Positions 9,130-20,065 of a stretch of 64,000 bases of DNA are shown one piece after another. Within the stretch, counting starts at the first letter, position 1; each line of letters opens with the position of its first letter. The stretch comes from Tenrec ecaudatus. Its lineage: Eukaryota; Chordata; Mammalia; Afrosoricida; Tenrecidae. The stretch covers positions 106,657,453 to 106,721,452 of the forward strand of contig NC_134541.1 in the NCBI RefSeq assembly GCF_050624435.1, written 5' to 3'. The notes below the pieces were generated by a model. It saw only the letters and a list, made by a program, of their open reading frames with translations, did not search any database and was not told the DNA's origin. Position numbers and translations under genes: made by a program.

Positions 9130-9305
9130 GGAGTCCTGGTGGCACTGAGTATTAGGCGTTGGTCTGCAAACCTCAAGGTCAGTGGTTCACCCCACCAGCC
9201 TCTGCTCGAGAGAAAGATGAGGCTGGTCCAGATCTACGACCTCAGAAAGCATATTTAGTTAGGGTCACTGTGAGTCTACCCTCCACCTGAGGGCAGTGGG
9301 CTTGG
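9130..9305 (+). mobile_element. AfroSINE type 1, internally shortened
   Basis: 'ggagtcctggtggcac', 'caaggtcagtggttcacccc', 'agaaagatgaggctgg'. The 'cacaggggcagttctac' segment is missing before 'agggtcactgtgagtc'. Confidence 0.75.
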
Positions 9306-9315
9306 GAAGTTGAAA

Positions 9316-9518
9316 GGAACCCTGGTGTCTTAGTGAGTTATGTATTGGGCTGCTAACCTCAAAGTCAGCAGTTCGAAGCCACCAGCCACTCTGTGGGAGA
9401 AAGATGAGGCTGTATACTCCCATAAAGAGTTACAGTCTCAGGAAACCACAAGGGCAGTTCTACCCTGTCCTGTAGAGTCTCCATGAGTCAGAATTGACTT
9501 GATGGCAGTGTGCTTGGA
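9316..9518 (+). mobile_element. AfroSINE type 1, full-length
   Basis: One of the best-preserved copies: 'ggaaccctggtg', 'gggctgctaacctcaaagtc', 'gagaaagatgaggctgtata', 'ggcagttctaccctgtcctg', 'gacttgatggcagtg'. It lies 11 bp after the previous SINE in the same orientation. Confidence 0.9.
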
Positions 9519-10261
9519 GGGCAGCCTGAGGTCATGAGCAGGAGTGTCCTGGGGGCAGGGGTGACTGGGAGAATCAGATTAGGGTCTGCCATCCTTGAAT
9601 CTGACCCCAGCCTAGTCCCCCAAAGCTCCAGCACCCCAAAGCCGTTTGGCTATGCTCAGAGGGTGTGGGTCACAGTGGGACTGCCAAAGCACTCTGGCAA
9701 AGCACTGGCTGCACCCCATTTCCTGTTCTGTGAAGAAGGTGATGCCATTCACCCCCAAGGTTTGGGGGGATCCATTGGCGGGGTGCATCTAAAGATTTGA
9801 AGGCAGCAGGGCAGCCCAGGGGCAGAACCGCAGCGCTGCCCCACTCCCCACCCCCTGCCCTGCCCATGATGGATAAACCACACGGTTCCACCCGCTTCTT
9901 GGAACAGTCTCGCCATACTGAGAAAACACGTCCACCGGGCAGACAGACCTGAAAACGCCACACAGAGGCAAGCAAGGCCTTCTCCGAGAGGCAAGAAAGT
10001 CCGCGAGTTTGTGTCCCTGGTGGAGGGCTGGTCTGGGACAGGAGGGAGACCCAACGTCCCTGAGCTGTGCATGTGGAAACGGAGGCCAGGTTGCGGTGCG
10101 AGCCCTTGGGTGGGTGGTCCCATGACAAAGACACTGGACACAGGCCCGGCCTGGCCTCCTGCTTCTGGACGTTGCAGACACTGGACTCCCCATGGGGCAG
10201 CTCTGCACCGCACACACGCGGTGGCCACAGATTGGAATCGATTCCGCCACAAGTGGCCACA
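9519..10261. other. No gene recognised
   Basis: Three overlapping minus-strand frames of 165-196 codons (9670-10286) look long but occupy all three frames of the same GC-rich DNA and share no motif with known proteins. This pattern indicates stop-poor composition rather than a gene. Confidence 0.45.
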
Positions 10262-10454
10262 CAGTGGTTCTCAACCTGTGGGTCACGACCCCTTTGGGGA
10301 GTGGAATGACCTTTTCACAGGGGTGGCCCGATTCATAATAGCAGCAAACTTACAGTTATGAAGTAGCAACGAAAATAATGTTATAGTTGGGGGTCACTAC
10401 AGCACGAGGGACTGTATGAAAGAGTCGAGGCATGAGGACTGCTGAGAACCACTG
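10262..10454 (+). mobile_element. SPIN-like non-autonomous hAT element
   Basis: Inverted ends 'cagtggttctcaacc' and 'ctgagaaccactg' enclose the SPIN-type interior ('gggtcacgaccccttt', 'ttatgaagtagcaacgaaaa', 'gaactgtatgaaag'-like). It is non-coding and about 193 bp. The 8-bp flanks do not match, so the target duplication has been lost. Confidence 0.85.
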
Positions 10455-11240
10455 CCTTAGGGCAAGCCAGTCAGGGAGGGCCCACTTTCACTCCCAGGGC
10501 TCCGGAAAGCCAGGAAGAATACTCTCCCAGAAAGAAGCAATTCCCAGCTGACCCAGCACGTGCTTCCTGGGCGGAAGGGGGATGCAGGGGATCTTAGCCA
10601 ACACCTGTGTCTTCTCTGTCTCCTGAGATGGCCCCAAAGGCTCAGGCAGGGAGACCCAAGGTAGGGATGCCTTTCTGATCCACCTCGTTCTCCCAGAAAG
10701 AGAGAGACGCAACCAGACATTGCCCTGACCCCTTCCAGATGGGCCTGCCCGTGGACAACATAAGCACCTGCCGCCAGCCATCTAGACCTCTCACCCACCT
10801 GCCCGCCCGGCCACGCTCAAAGCTGTCCCCTCCAAGCAAGGGCAATCCCACCCTCACGTCTTCCAGGAAAGCAGGGGCCCCTCGCCCCCAGCCCCTCGGT
10901 GCCCGTGGAGGCTTCAACTGGGAAGCACGCAGCCCCCCCCACCCACCCCCCGCCTCCATCGCCCGCCCTATCGTGGGTAGCTTCAGCGATGATGACAGTT
11001 GTGGGTGGAACGCAAAAGTGACCTCAATCTCTGTCACACCATGGAGCACCCGTCATGAGGACTGCCTGGGTGGGGGAGGCCGACTGAAGGAGCAGCAGAG
11101 GCTTTTTATAGAATTGCCAGTGTCGTTGCAGTGAAAGAATGGTGGGGTCAAACCGCTGTAGGACGGGGGCGCTTCAGAGGAGAAGACAGGCCATAGAGAT
11201 GAGAATAAATTACAGGGTAGCAGAAAGAGGGGGAGCCGGG
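10455..11240. other. No gene recognised
   Basis: GC-rich. Open frames at 10457-11134 overlap on both strands and in several frames. A poly-C rich segment is at 10930-10950. No repeat is recognisable. Confidence 0.4.
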
Positions 11241-11244
11241 TCAT

Positions 11245-11335
11245 GCTGAGTTCCTACTAGGGGCTAAGTCCCAGGAAGAATCCTATCACGTGGGTATTAT
11301 CCACCCACCCCGCAGTTCACAGGGAAAGAAGAGAA
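11245..11335 (+). mobile_element. MIR fragment
   Basis: 'gagttcctactaggggctaag' then 'gggtattatccacccacccc' and 'cacagggaaagaag' follow the order of the MIR core. Confidence 0.45.
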
Positions 11336-11356
11336 AGGATCCTGCTATTGCTGCTG

Positions 11357-11507
11357 AAGACCGCGGTGATGTAGTGGTTACGAATCGGGCTGCTAGCCTC
11401 AAGGTCTGCAGTTCAAAACCTCAGGCTTTCTCCTCCCATAGGGAGTTACGGTCCTGGAAACCCACAGCGGTACTTCTACCCAGTCCTGTAGGGTCACATT
11501 GACTCTG
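11357..11507 (+). mobile_element. AfroSINE type 1
   Basis: 'ggtgatgtagtggttacg', 'ggctgctagcctcaaggtc', 'cctcccatagggagttacgg', ending 'tgtagggtcacattgac'. Half of a tail-to-tail SINE pair. Confidence 0.8.
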
Positions 11508-11508
11508 G

Positions 11509-11681
11509 TAACTCACTGCCATCAAGTCGGTGCTGACTCACAGTGACCTCATAGGACAGGGTAGGTAGAAGTGCCTCTGCTTTCCCAAGAGCACCTTTCT
11601 CCTCAGGAGCAGCTACTGGTTTTGAACTGCTGACCCTGCAGATAACAGCCCAACTCGTAACCACTGTGCCACCAGGGCTCT
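11509..11681 (-). mobile_element. AfroSINE type 1, tail-to-tail partner
   Basis: Starts 'aactcactgccatcaagtcgg' directly after the previous SINE tail and ends 'actgtgccaccagggctc'. The two form an imperfect inverted repeat of about 150 bp per arm. Confidence 0.85.
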
Positions 11682-11684
11682 GAG

Positions 11685-12620
11685 TTTAGCAAAGGGACCC
11701 TTTCTTTATGACTCTAGGCATGGGCTGGGGGTGGCAGTGTGCACAAGAGCTAAGGCACGGAGGGGAGACCAGACTCTGCTCCCTGCCCTGGGCACGAATA
11801 CATGCAGAGAAGCATGTCCAAGAAGGCCAGGCATCTCAGTTTAGGACGCAGGCAGCCTACATCCTACACAAGAGAGAACAAGGACCACAAATGTCCTGTT
11901 GTCACTCTCTCTCTCTTCCCTCCTCCTAGATCCTGCTGTGGCTCCCTGTTGCTCAAGCCCAGCCAGAGGCTGGTGGACAAGGAAGGCAGCTGCTGTGGCC
12001 TTCGCAGGGGAGCAGAGTGGGGAAGCGCAAAAAGCGGAGGGAAGCCCAAGAAGGTGCTCTCCTGCCCGCCCGCCCTCCTCCTGGGCCCTTGCGAAGGGGC
12101 CAGCACTCCTAGCCCTCCAGGGGCTGCCACCAGCCTGTGTCCTCTGTGTCTTTTCAGGGCTCCGTGATCTGCTGCGGACACACTACCGGCTGACAGGGTT
12201 TTCCGATGCCTGGAGCGTTCGGAGTTCCAAGTGATGGATGACGCTGCAGCTCCCACTCCAAATTAAATAACTGCATGTTCATGACCCGTTACCGGGAGGC
12301 ACCCAGGGAACTCCCCCTCCGGGAGCACGTGGCCACACACCCAGCGCTGCCCCTTTCCCGGGTGAGGCCAGCCTCCCTCTCCTGCTACCAACCACCTTCC
12401 CTCTGCTTGCTCGCCCAGCCTGCATGTGGCGGAAAATGCCAGCGCTCTGGAATTTACTCTGCTGAGCCACGTCCAGGGGGACAAGGTAACATTTGACTGA
12501 TTTTAGAGTCTGGTTCCATTTGGCAGGTACCCCTGTCACCTGCTCCTCCAAAAGACTGCAGGTGGGGGCTCCCTGTTCCCTCTCTGAACCTCTGAGGCCA
12601 AAGGAACCCAGGAATCCCAC
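11685..12620. other. No gene recognised
   Basis: Mixed composition. A splice-acceptor-like pyrimidine tract ending 'tcttttcag' at about 12150-12158 is followed by open sequence, but there is no partner donor or protein match, so I do not call an exon. Confidence 0.4.
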
Positions 12621-12623
12621 CAT

Positions 12624-12762
12624 ACTGCCAGGGAGTCAATTCCGGGACAGGGTCGAGCTGCCCCAGTGGGTTTCCGAGGCTGCAGACATTTACGGGAACA
12701 GACTGCCGCATCTTTCATGCAAGGAGCAGCTGGTGGGTTTGAACTGCCAACCTTGAAGTTCA
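12624..12762 (-). mobile_element. AfroSINE fragment, minus strand
   Basis: 'gggacagggtcgagctgccc', 'gggtttccgaggctgcagac' and 'gagcagctggtgggtttgaac' are preserved. It ends before the tRNA-like 5' head. Confidence 0.75.
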
Positions 12763-12841
12763 GAGATGATCAGGGAAGCCAGGCTGGCCACCATGATGTG
12801 CAATGTGAAGTCCATCTGGAGTTGGGCACAGCTAGAGTGAG

Positions 12842-12870
12842 GCCTGTCTGTCTGTCTGTCTGTCTGTCTG
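12842..12870. repeat. (CTGT)n microsatellite
   Basis: About seven uninterrupted CTGT units. Confidence 0.95.
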
Positions 12871-12961
12871 AGCTGAGGAGAACCTTGGTGCAGAACAGTG
12901 ACAAGATTCTAACGATTCCTTGTCTTAATAATCAAGTGATGATGATGACGATGATGTCCTT

Positions 12962-13410
12962 GTTGCCAGGTGCCATCGAGTTGATTACGACTCAGAGTGA
13001 CCTGATGTCCAACAGAACCAAACATCGCCCGGCCCTGCCCATCCACACAACGGTTCCTGTGTACTAGCCCACTGTTGCAGCCCTGTGTCCATCCATCTGG
13101 TCGAGGGTCTACTTCATGCAGTCCCAAGCATGACGCCCTTCTCCAGGGACTGGTCTCTCCTGGTACCTTGCCCAAAGTCTATGGGAGAGAGTCTCGCCAC
13201 CCTTGTCTATGAGGAGCATCCTGGCCGTTCTTCCTCCAGGACAGATGGGTCTGTTCTTCAGGCAGTCCACGGTACTTTCGACATTCCTCTCTGGCACCAT
13301 CGTGCAAAGGCATTGATTCTACGTTGGTCTTCCTCATTCAGTGTCCAACTCTCACATGTCTATGAGGCGATTGAAGATACCGTGGCTTCGGTTGGGCACA
13401 CCTTAGTGCC
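12962..13410 (-). mobile_element. RTE/BovB LINE 3' end
   Basis: The 3' terminus lies at the left ('tgttgccaggtgccatcgag'). It runs through 'cgcccttctccagggactgg', 'acggtactttcgacattcctc' and 'tctacgttggtcttcctcatt' to 'ggttgggcacacctta'. About 450 bp; ORF2 is broken by stops. A (GAT)-rich stretch lies just before the terminus. Confidence 0.85.
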
Positions 13411-14177
13411 TATAAGCGAAATACTACAAGAGGAACTTTCATGCACAGAAATTAATTTAATCACAGTTCAGGAGCCTGGAGGCCGGGATTCGGTGGGCCA
13501 GCGTCTTAGGGGGGTGGGGAAGTCCTTGTCTCAGCTGCTTCATCTTCTCAGGGCTCCTTGGGGGTCTCCATGGAGACCCTCTCCCCAGCTCCCTCCTCCC
13601 CTCTGGTCCCTCGATTCTGTGTGATCTGCTCTTTGGACCTCTCAGAGGTGACTGGCAGAAGACACATGGCTGACAGGGCAAATCCTCCTGGACACAGGAC
13701 CCTACCAGGGGTCTTTGTCAAGTTCCTGGAAATCCCTGTTATCCTTTCCTGTCACGAACTGCTCTAAGCACCCCCTTGTGCTCCAAATGGGACCATGTGG
13801 GGGGGCCTGTTGTTGGGGGCCATAGAACCAACTCTGGCCCAAGGCGCCAGCTCCCACCTGCCCCAGCCCCTGTGCTGGGCCAGAACTGCCATCACCTGTA
13901 CGGGAGCCAATCACCAGGTCTTTCCTGCCCAGAACCACTGACCCTTTGGTGGGCAGTCACGGGGCCAGCAGGAATGCCTTCCCATGGTGTAGGGGTTAGA
14001 GTTCAGAACACACACCATCTATAACAGCAGCGTGTCACCCTGGGGGTGGTTTCTCTCTGTGAAGCGCTCCAAGAGAGGCAGGACTTTGACCCAGCAGAAG
14101 AGGGGTGAGCTAAGTACCCATGACTCCTGCCCCGCTCCTGGGAGGAAGCTGGCATGAGGTGCCTCCTAACGATCAAA
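13411..14177. other. No gene or repeat recognised
   Basis: A 179-codon plus frame (13085-13624) begins in the RTE in the wrong orientation and is not a gene. Otherwise unremarkable GC-rich sequence. Confidence 0.45.
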
Positions 14178-14338
14178 ACCGAAAACCAAATTCCCTGCCC
14201 AAGTCGATGACAACCCATCGCAACCTTGTAGGGCAGGTCGAGCTGCCCCTGCCGGCTTCCGGGACTGTGACTCTTAGGGAGGTGGAAAGCCTCTCTCTTC
14301 CACAGAGCAGCTGGTGGCTTTGATCAAGACCTGCAGAA
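14178..14338 (-). mobile_element. AfroSINE, minus strand
   Basis: 'ccaagtcgatgacaacccatc', 'tgcccctgccggcttccggg' and 'gagcagctggtggctttgatc' mark tail, body and head in reverse. Confidence 0.75.
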
Positions 14339-14581
14339 AGAGCCCTAAGTCACCTCCTTAGACTCCCCTGTTGCTCAGCATCTTGTAGATGAAAAGTAAC
14401 AGGCGCTGTAATTACTCCAATCACTTATGCAAAGGAGGCTGCTCAGTTCCTAAATTGGAAGTGGCAGCCCGGGCCATCTGGACGGGCAGGCAGCCCCTCC
14501 CCGGCGTCTCTCCTGGCTCCTGGGCCTGTGCCTGGTGGCTCCTAACCAGGGGCATTGCCCTCTGCACCATCACAGTGGTTG

Positions 14582-15070
14582 TGTTAGGCTAGGTTCTTGA
14601 GAGAAGCAAAGCCCGTGAGGCTTGCATGTGTCCTAGATAGAAAGAGACCAAGCTCAAGAGATGGCTTACACTGTTGTCGAAATCGGGAAGTCCAGCCTGG
14701 TTCAGTCAGGCTTCTCCAGATTCCCAGAAGCTGGTGAACAGGAAGCAGTATGAGGACACACAGACAGCCCAGGGGGCGGGCACGGGGGGGGGGGCTAAGG
14801 CTGGTAGATGCAGAGGTAAATGAATCCACCATTGGTGGGTTGCTGGTAGCTCCTGGGATGGCCAGGTGATGCAGCAGGAGATGGAGGAAGAAGATTTGAG
14901 CTAGAGCTCCGGCAGAAGGAGGAGGGCCAAAGAGGACTTGCCTCTCCCTGGTCTCTCTTATACAGAAAGGCTTATTGGGCCAAGGAGGTGTTGTCAGGCT
15001 GTGACCTGAGTGGTAGGTTGGGCTCCGCCCCTATCCAGCACAGTCTAGTGAACATCGTCCCTAACCATCC
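14582..15070 (+). mobile_element. Older LTR-like repeat starting TGTTAGG
   Basis: Starts 'tgttaggctaggttcttgaga', like the ends of the other LTR-like copies, and carries 'gggaagtccagcctgg' and 'gtaggttgggctccgcccct'. These resemble an older, longer form of the family. The 3' limit is not defined, and assignment is weaker than for the copies with target duplications. Confidence 0.4.
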
Positions 15071-15223
15071 CAGTCACCCAATCCACCCTCCAGAGTGGCA
15101 GGGTGTTGTCAGGGACACGACTCAACTCCTTGGGACTTGGTTCTGGATCCCCCAGCTGAGACAGCAGGTACCAATCACTGCTGTGAGGTGGACAAGTATC
15201 CTTCTGATGGTATCTCAGTCCAA

Positions 15224-15428
15224 CCAAGCCAAACCTCAAACCCACTTCCATCAAGGCAATTCCGACTGGCAGCGGCCCTACAGGAACAGGGCGGGATTAC
15301 CTCTGTCAGATCCCGAGACCATCACTCTTTACGGGAGTGGAAAGCTCACATCTGACTCCTGATTATTTCAAACTGATGGCCTTGCAGTTCAAAGGCCAAC
15401 TCGTAACCCACTGAGCCACCAGGGCACC
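15224..15428 (-). mobile_element. AfroSINE, minus strand
   Basis: 'ccacttccatcaaggcaattc', 'ccgagaccatcactctttac', 'actcgtaacccactgagcc', ending 'accagggcacc'. Complete from tail to head with moderate decay. Confidence 0.8.
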
Positions 15429-15747
15429 TTGGATGGTCCGAGGGACTTGGGACACCATGTCCTTTCTATCCAGGGCTGGGAGACTGGGAGTCCTGGTTAT
15501 GTTCAAGGAGAAATGTGGCCAGCTTGACCTTGTAAGGATACTTGACCCCAGAAGCACGGCCTATTAACATCCTGGTCCACCTGCTGCCATCGTGTCCGTT
15601 CCAAGTCACAGAGGCCATCTGGTGAGCCCAGGGTGTTGTATCCCTTGATGGGACGAGACAGCCTCCCCTTGCTCCCGCAGAGGGTGGTCAGCCCTGCATT
15701 AATCAATCCCAACAAACCCCAACCCAGCAGGGCCACAAGACCTCTCC

Positions 15748-15945
15748 AAACCCAGACCACACTCACCGCCATCGAGCCCACTCTGGCTCATAGCAACTAT
15801 AGGACAGGGTGGAACTGTCCCTGTGGGCTTCCAGAATGGTCACTCTCTATGAAAGCAGACAGCCTTGTCTTTCTCTCAAGGAGAAGCTAGTTCAAACCAC
15901 GGACCTTTCAGGTCACAATTCAGTGCTTAACCATGATGCCACCAA
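15748..15945 (-). mobile_element. AfroSINE, minus strand, first of a tandem pair
   Basis: 'caccgccatcgagcccactc', 'ataggacagggtggaactgtc' and 'gcttaaccatgatgccaccaa'. Another copy begins at the next base in the same orientation. Confidence 0.85.
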
Positions 15946-16153
15946 GCCAAACTCAAAACTAGACCAAACCCTGCCCTCAAGGTGGTTCCAGCTCAAAGCA
16001 GCCTGATAGGGCAGAGTCAAGATACCCCTCAGGGCTTCAAGACTGCCCATCTTCACAAGACCTCATTTTTCTCCTTAGAAGCAGCTGAGGGGGTTGAACT
16101 TCCAACCTTGGAGTTAGGTGCCCAGTGCCTATACCACTGTGCCACCAGGATCC
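15946..16153 (-). mobile_element. AfroSINE, minus strand, second of a tandem pair
   Basis: 'ccctgccctcaaggtggttcc', 'ttcaagactgcccatcttcac' and 'actgtgccaccaggatcc'. More diverged than its neighbour, so likely an independent and older insertion. Confidence 0.75.
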
Positions 16154-16402
16154 TTTTTGAAACACCCCCTCCCCCCAGGGAGCTTTAAAAGATACAACTC
16201 CCCTGAGTTCTACACTTAGACATTCTAACTCAGGGACCTAGGCACTCAGAACCTTTCCTTGCTCCCCGATTCTAGAGGCAGTGGGTATTTATCGGTGGAA
16301 TTGTCGTCTCACATGTAGGGACTCCAGGTCTGGTCCCTTGGTTGCTGATATGTTCATGGCCATCTTCATCATCCTCATCCTCATCGTTATCATTGCTGAT
16401 GT

Positions 16403-16606
16403 AAATGGATAGACGAGGGAGCAGGAGGAAGGGATGGGCACTGATAGGTTTGTGGGTGGATGAATAGATAAATGGCTAGGTGGATGGGGGTTGGATGGAT
16501 GGATAAATGGCTAGATAGGTGGGTGGATGGATAGATCAATGGATAGGTGGGTGGGTGGGTGTATACATAAATGGATGAGTGTATGGGTGGGTACATGAGT
16601 AGATGA
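16403..16606. repeat. (ATGG)n-rich array
   Basis: Imperfect tetranucleotide array of ATGG/GGTG/GATA units ('ggatggatggataaatgg'). The RTE terminus follows within a few bases. Confidence 0.9.
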
Positions 16607-16611
16607 CTGTT

Positions 16612-17030
16612 GTCAGGTACCATTGAGTTGGTTCTGACTCAATGTGGAAAAGAACAGAACACTTCCCGGCCCGGCACCAGCCTCACAATTGTGATGTTTG
16701 AGCCCATTGGTGCAGCCACTGGGTCAGTCCACCTGGTCAAGGGTCTTCCTCTTTACCACTGTCCCCTTTACCAGGGAGAAAGAGAGGGCTTTCTACTCCC
16801 ATAAAAAGTGACCGTCTCAGAACCTCACAGGGTCGCCATGAATCGGCATTGACTTGATGGCAGTGAGTTTGGTTCTATTGCTTTTGTGCTTGACCAAGTA
16901 TGTTGTCCTTCTCCAGGGCCTGGTCGCTCCTTATCATGAGTCCAACGTACGTGAGAGGAAGTCCTGCCACCCTCACCTGTGGGGATGGAGCACTCTGGCT
17001 GTCTCCCCTCCAAGACAGATGTGTTCATCT
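16612..17030 (-). mobile_element. RTE/BovB 3' end split by a SINE
   Basis: Pieces 16612-16771 ('tgttgtcaggtaccattgag' terminus) and 16884-17030 ('tgttgtccttctccagggcc', 'gaggaagtcctgccaccctc'). The break falls at 'ttaccag' / 'gaccaag', within the conserved 'taccaagcatgatgtcc' motif, and is filled by a 5'-truncated AfroSINE. Confidence 0.85.
16772..16883 (+). mobile_element. 5'-truncated AfroSINE inside RTE
   Basis: 'gagaaagagagggctttctac' to 'gatggcagtgagtttggttc'. The head is missing. Imperfectly repeated flanks ('ctttaccag' / 'gcttgaccaag') suggest target-site duplication. Confidence 0.85.
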
Positions 17031-17456
17031 CTCTGTGCTCACCTCCTTTGGCGTCTGAGGCCCTCATTGGAGTGGCTGAGTAGCGGCGGGTGAAGGTGCG
17101 GAGGAATACAGAACACGGGTGGACTGAAAGCCCCTCACCATACCCAGGTGGGGTTCAAAGAGGCTGCTTGGTTCTTGACTTTTCAGATGCAGGGACAAGG
17201 GCTAGCGTGGCCTTTTCAGAAGAGCAGGATGTCTATCTCCCAGGCCAGCGGGGAAGATGACAGGACGCCAAATGGACCGCACAAAACAAGAGCAGCGCAG
17301 ACCAACAAAGGTGCCAGGAGACTTCTTTGTAAGGCATTTTCTGTTTTTCCTTTTTATGTTTTAACAACAAAAGATCAAACGTTCTCATTCTGTCAGACAG
17401 ACTTGTTCTAAAACACTTCTGTGAAAAGAAGGTGCTTCTCTGGCTGGGGGAATTCA
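17031..17456. other. No gene recognised
   Basis: Sequence around 17330-17420 is AT-rich. No open frame over 90 codons and no known repeat. Confidence 0.4.
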
Positions 17457-17575
17457 CAGCCTCGGTAGCACAGTGGTCATGCACTGGGCAAGGTCAGCGG
17501 TTCAAATCCACCAGCCGCTCCTCGGGACAGAGACAGACGTTTCTACTCCTGTCACGAGTTTCAGTCTCGATTCTT
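17457..17575 (+). mobile_element. AfroSINE type 1, 3'-truncated
   Basis: 'cctcggtagcacagtggtcat', 'caaggtcagcggttcaaatcc', 'gtttctactcctgtcacgag'. Stops after the 'cagtctcg' block. Confidence 0.7.
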
Positions 17576-18799
17576 TGTGCCCGGGCTAAGGAGGAGCCAG
17601 GCTGGGATCGAGCAGGTCACACAGTGAAACGCTTGCTTGTGGGCAACATGGACCAGGTACTAAAGGCATTCAGGATGGGGCTGCTGAAGTTGGGGGAGAA
17701 GGAAGCGGGGGCCGAAGATGGGGAAGAACCCAAGATGGAGCCAGAGGCCAAGAATAGAAAGGGGGAGCAAAGAAAAATGAGAAAGAGGCCGCTAGAGAGG
17801 GGCCAGTCCTGTATGAGGACCCCACCCACCCACCCTCCCCAGATCAGTAAAAGTCTCCTAGTGGCAAGTCTGCCGGAGTGAAGGCCTGCTCGTGGAGGGT
17901 GGGTGGCTTCGTGCCTGGATGGCGAAGACAGGTTGAGATTGGATACAGGAAAAGCCGCAGATCGTCTGGGCCTCCAACAAACCAAGTGTTTGGAGAGAGG
18001 GAAAAAACTACAAGTTGAACTTCAAGGCCTGCCTGGACTGTCTCCTCAGTACTGGTCAGCTCCGTTGGACAAGGACAGGTACAGCGCTGTGGGCCCAGCG
18101 GCCACTCCGCCTCAGACAGCATCCTCGGAGAGGCGCATGATCAGGTGATGGCAGCCAAATCGGACGGGTTTGTGCCGGTAACAGCCCATGCACCTGATGC
18201 AGGCAGGGTCTAGGGGGACTGTGCTGCCAGCCTGGCCCGGTTGAAGCCTTTTTCAAATTCCTGCAGGACTTGGCTACTCGTAAGCTTCAAAATGGCCCAT
18301 GAAGAGATTGACTTTCACAAGTGGAGAGGCGACAAAATGAATGTTGCTTCACTCCAGGGAGCGCCCCGGCTCTGGGACCTGCTGCAGTCTGTGCCGCTGG
18401 CTGACAGCTTCCGGCACTCGACACCCCCGTGCGTCTGTGGGGCCGGCATGCTGGGAGCTCGATCCAAGGATGCTGCCCGGCGTCTTGATTATTTCTCTGG
18501 TCTCCCTCTCTGTCCCCTGCACTGAGTGACAGAAAGATCCGTCACCAGGCCTTAGGCAGCAATCACTGTGCTACCCCCCCCCTCCAGCCCTCTGGCATCT
18601 CCCCAGAATCACTTTCTTCTTTAAAATGTTCTCTTGAGAAATGTGCACGGTGGTCGCCTTTTCAACATGCATGCAAGCCCTCCGAACAGGCGCCTCACGA
18701 CAGATTCTGATTCCTAACTTGGCCTTTTAAGCCTGTGGTCTTTATTTTGTGGAGGACTTTGTTTCTACATTCAATGAATACTTTGGACCTGTCCATATG
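17576..18799. other. Longest repeat-poor stretch; weak coding-like blocks
   Basis: Contains open plus frames at 17432-17881 (Glu/Lys-rich from about 17640), 17903-18148 and 18241-18525, each in a different phase. I recognise no protein family. It could hold a decayed retrocopy or simply single-copy non-coding DNA. A protein search of 17600-18540 would decide. Confidence 0.3.
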
Positions 18800-18898
18800 G
18801 GAAAAAAAGGGCCTCGTTTCGTATAGTCTCAGAAACCCACGGGGGCAGTTCCCCCTGACATGTACAGTCGATATGAGTCGGTATCAGTTTTGGTTTGG
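18800..18898 (+). mobile_element. AfroSINE 3' half
   Basis: 'agtctcagaaacccacggg', 'ggcagttccccctgacatg' and 'atatgagtcggtatca'. The head and most of the body are absent. Confidence 0.7.
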
Positions 18899-19604
18899 TA
18901 TTATGGGGCAGCACCCCGATACATCTCCACTGGTAGATGTCCAAGGAGGGCACAGCCAAGGGGAACTTCTGGTCCACAGGAGCCAGGGAAAGGAGGGAAG
19001 GCAGCCTGGGATTTCAGGAATGCTACTGCAGAAAGGAAGTGTTACGGACTCTCGAGACTGTGGTTTGATATCAATTAAGAGGCTCTTGACCCACAGCCGA
19101 TATTAGTCATTCAGCAGCCATTGTGAATTCACTAGCAGGTTCAACACACAGGTGCTTAAACTCAGAGCAGCACCCAGCGAGCGGGACAGAGGTGCTGGAG
19201 TTCAAGAAGACCTTCCCTGACCAGTCTCCAGTCTCAGGGAAAACACGAGTGCCCAGGCTCTGGGGTTGTGAGGCAGGTGCAGTGTGTCCTAGAGGCGACA
19301 CAGGTTTGTGAACATCCCTGGTATGCTGACAGACAGCAGATATGAACTAAAATGCAAGTTAGTCTCCTGGGGGGATTCTGTGCAGGCTGCCTTCCCAGCC
19401 TACACTGCTGCACAACCAGAAATCAGGACAGTTCTTATAATGTCATGGTGACATGTTCCTAAAGCTGAGACGCTCATGAGCAACTTGGCTCGTGCTACAA
19501 ATGGAGAGTAGGAGGGCTGTGGATAATCTTGGAGAAAGCAAGGCCAGAGAAGTTACTGTCTTTGGAGCATGGTCACAAATGTAGGGAAATTCAGTCATAC
19601 TTTC
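18899..19604. other. No gene or repeat recognised
   Basis: Unremarkable single-copy-like sequence with no long frame. Confidence 0.4.
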
Positions 19605-20060
19605 CCACCTAGACCCATCCATCCATCCATTCATCTACCCATTCATCCATACAGCTATTCCATCCATTCATTCATCTCCTCACCCATCCATCCACTTATC
19701 CATCCATCCACTCATCTACCCATCCATTCATACGTCTAGTCCATCCATTCATTCATCGTTTCACCCATCCATCCACCCATCCATTCATCTGTCCATCCAT
19801 CCACTCATCTATCTGCTCATCTATTCACTCACTCATCCATTAATCCATCCCACACTCCCCTCCTCTCATCCACCCATACATTCCTGGACCCTCCACACAA
19901 TTCTCCATGTACCTCCATCTCCCCATCTCCACACTCACCTATGCTGACTCCATCACCTCCACAATCTACCCATCTATTCACCTTTCTCTATGCACCCGCC
20001 CACTTATATACCCATCCATTGATCTGTCCATCTGTCCACCCGTTTCTCCACCTAGTTAGC
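19605..20060. repeat. (CATC)n-rich array, left part
   Basis: Over 450 bp of imperfect CATC/CATT/CACC units. It is interrupted at its right edge by an RTE insertion and resumes at 21140. Confidence 0.9.
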
Positions 20061-20065
20061 TACTT

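Noticed and set aside
9670..10286. Three minus-strand frames of 165-196 codons
   Set aside because: All three phases are open over the same GC-rich DNA, as expected from low stop density. No motif or codon bias favours one.
12130..12240. Possible exon after a splice-acceptor-like tract ending 'tcttttcag'
   Set aside because: No donor site or protein match, and such tracts are common by chance.
13980..14030. tRNA-Glu-like 'ggtgtaggggttagagttc'
   Set aside because: Only an A-box-like match of about 15 bases, with no B box at the right distance.
17432..17881. A 149-codon protein-coding gene
   Set aside because: It starts in AfroSINE sequence, has no upstream promoter or known homologue, and the following open segments change frame.
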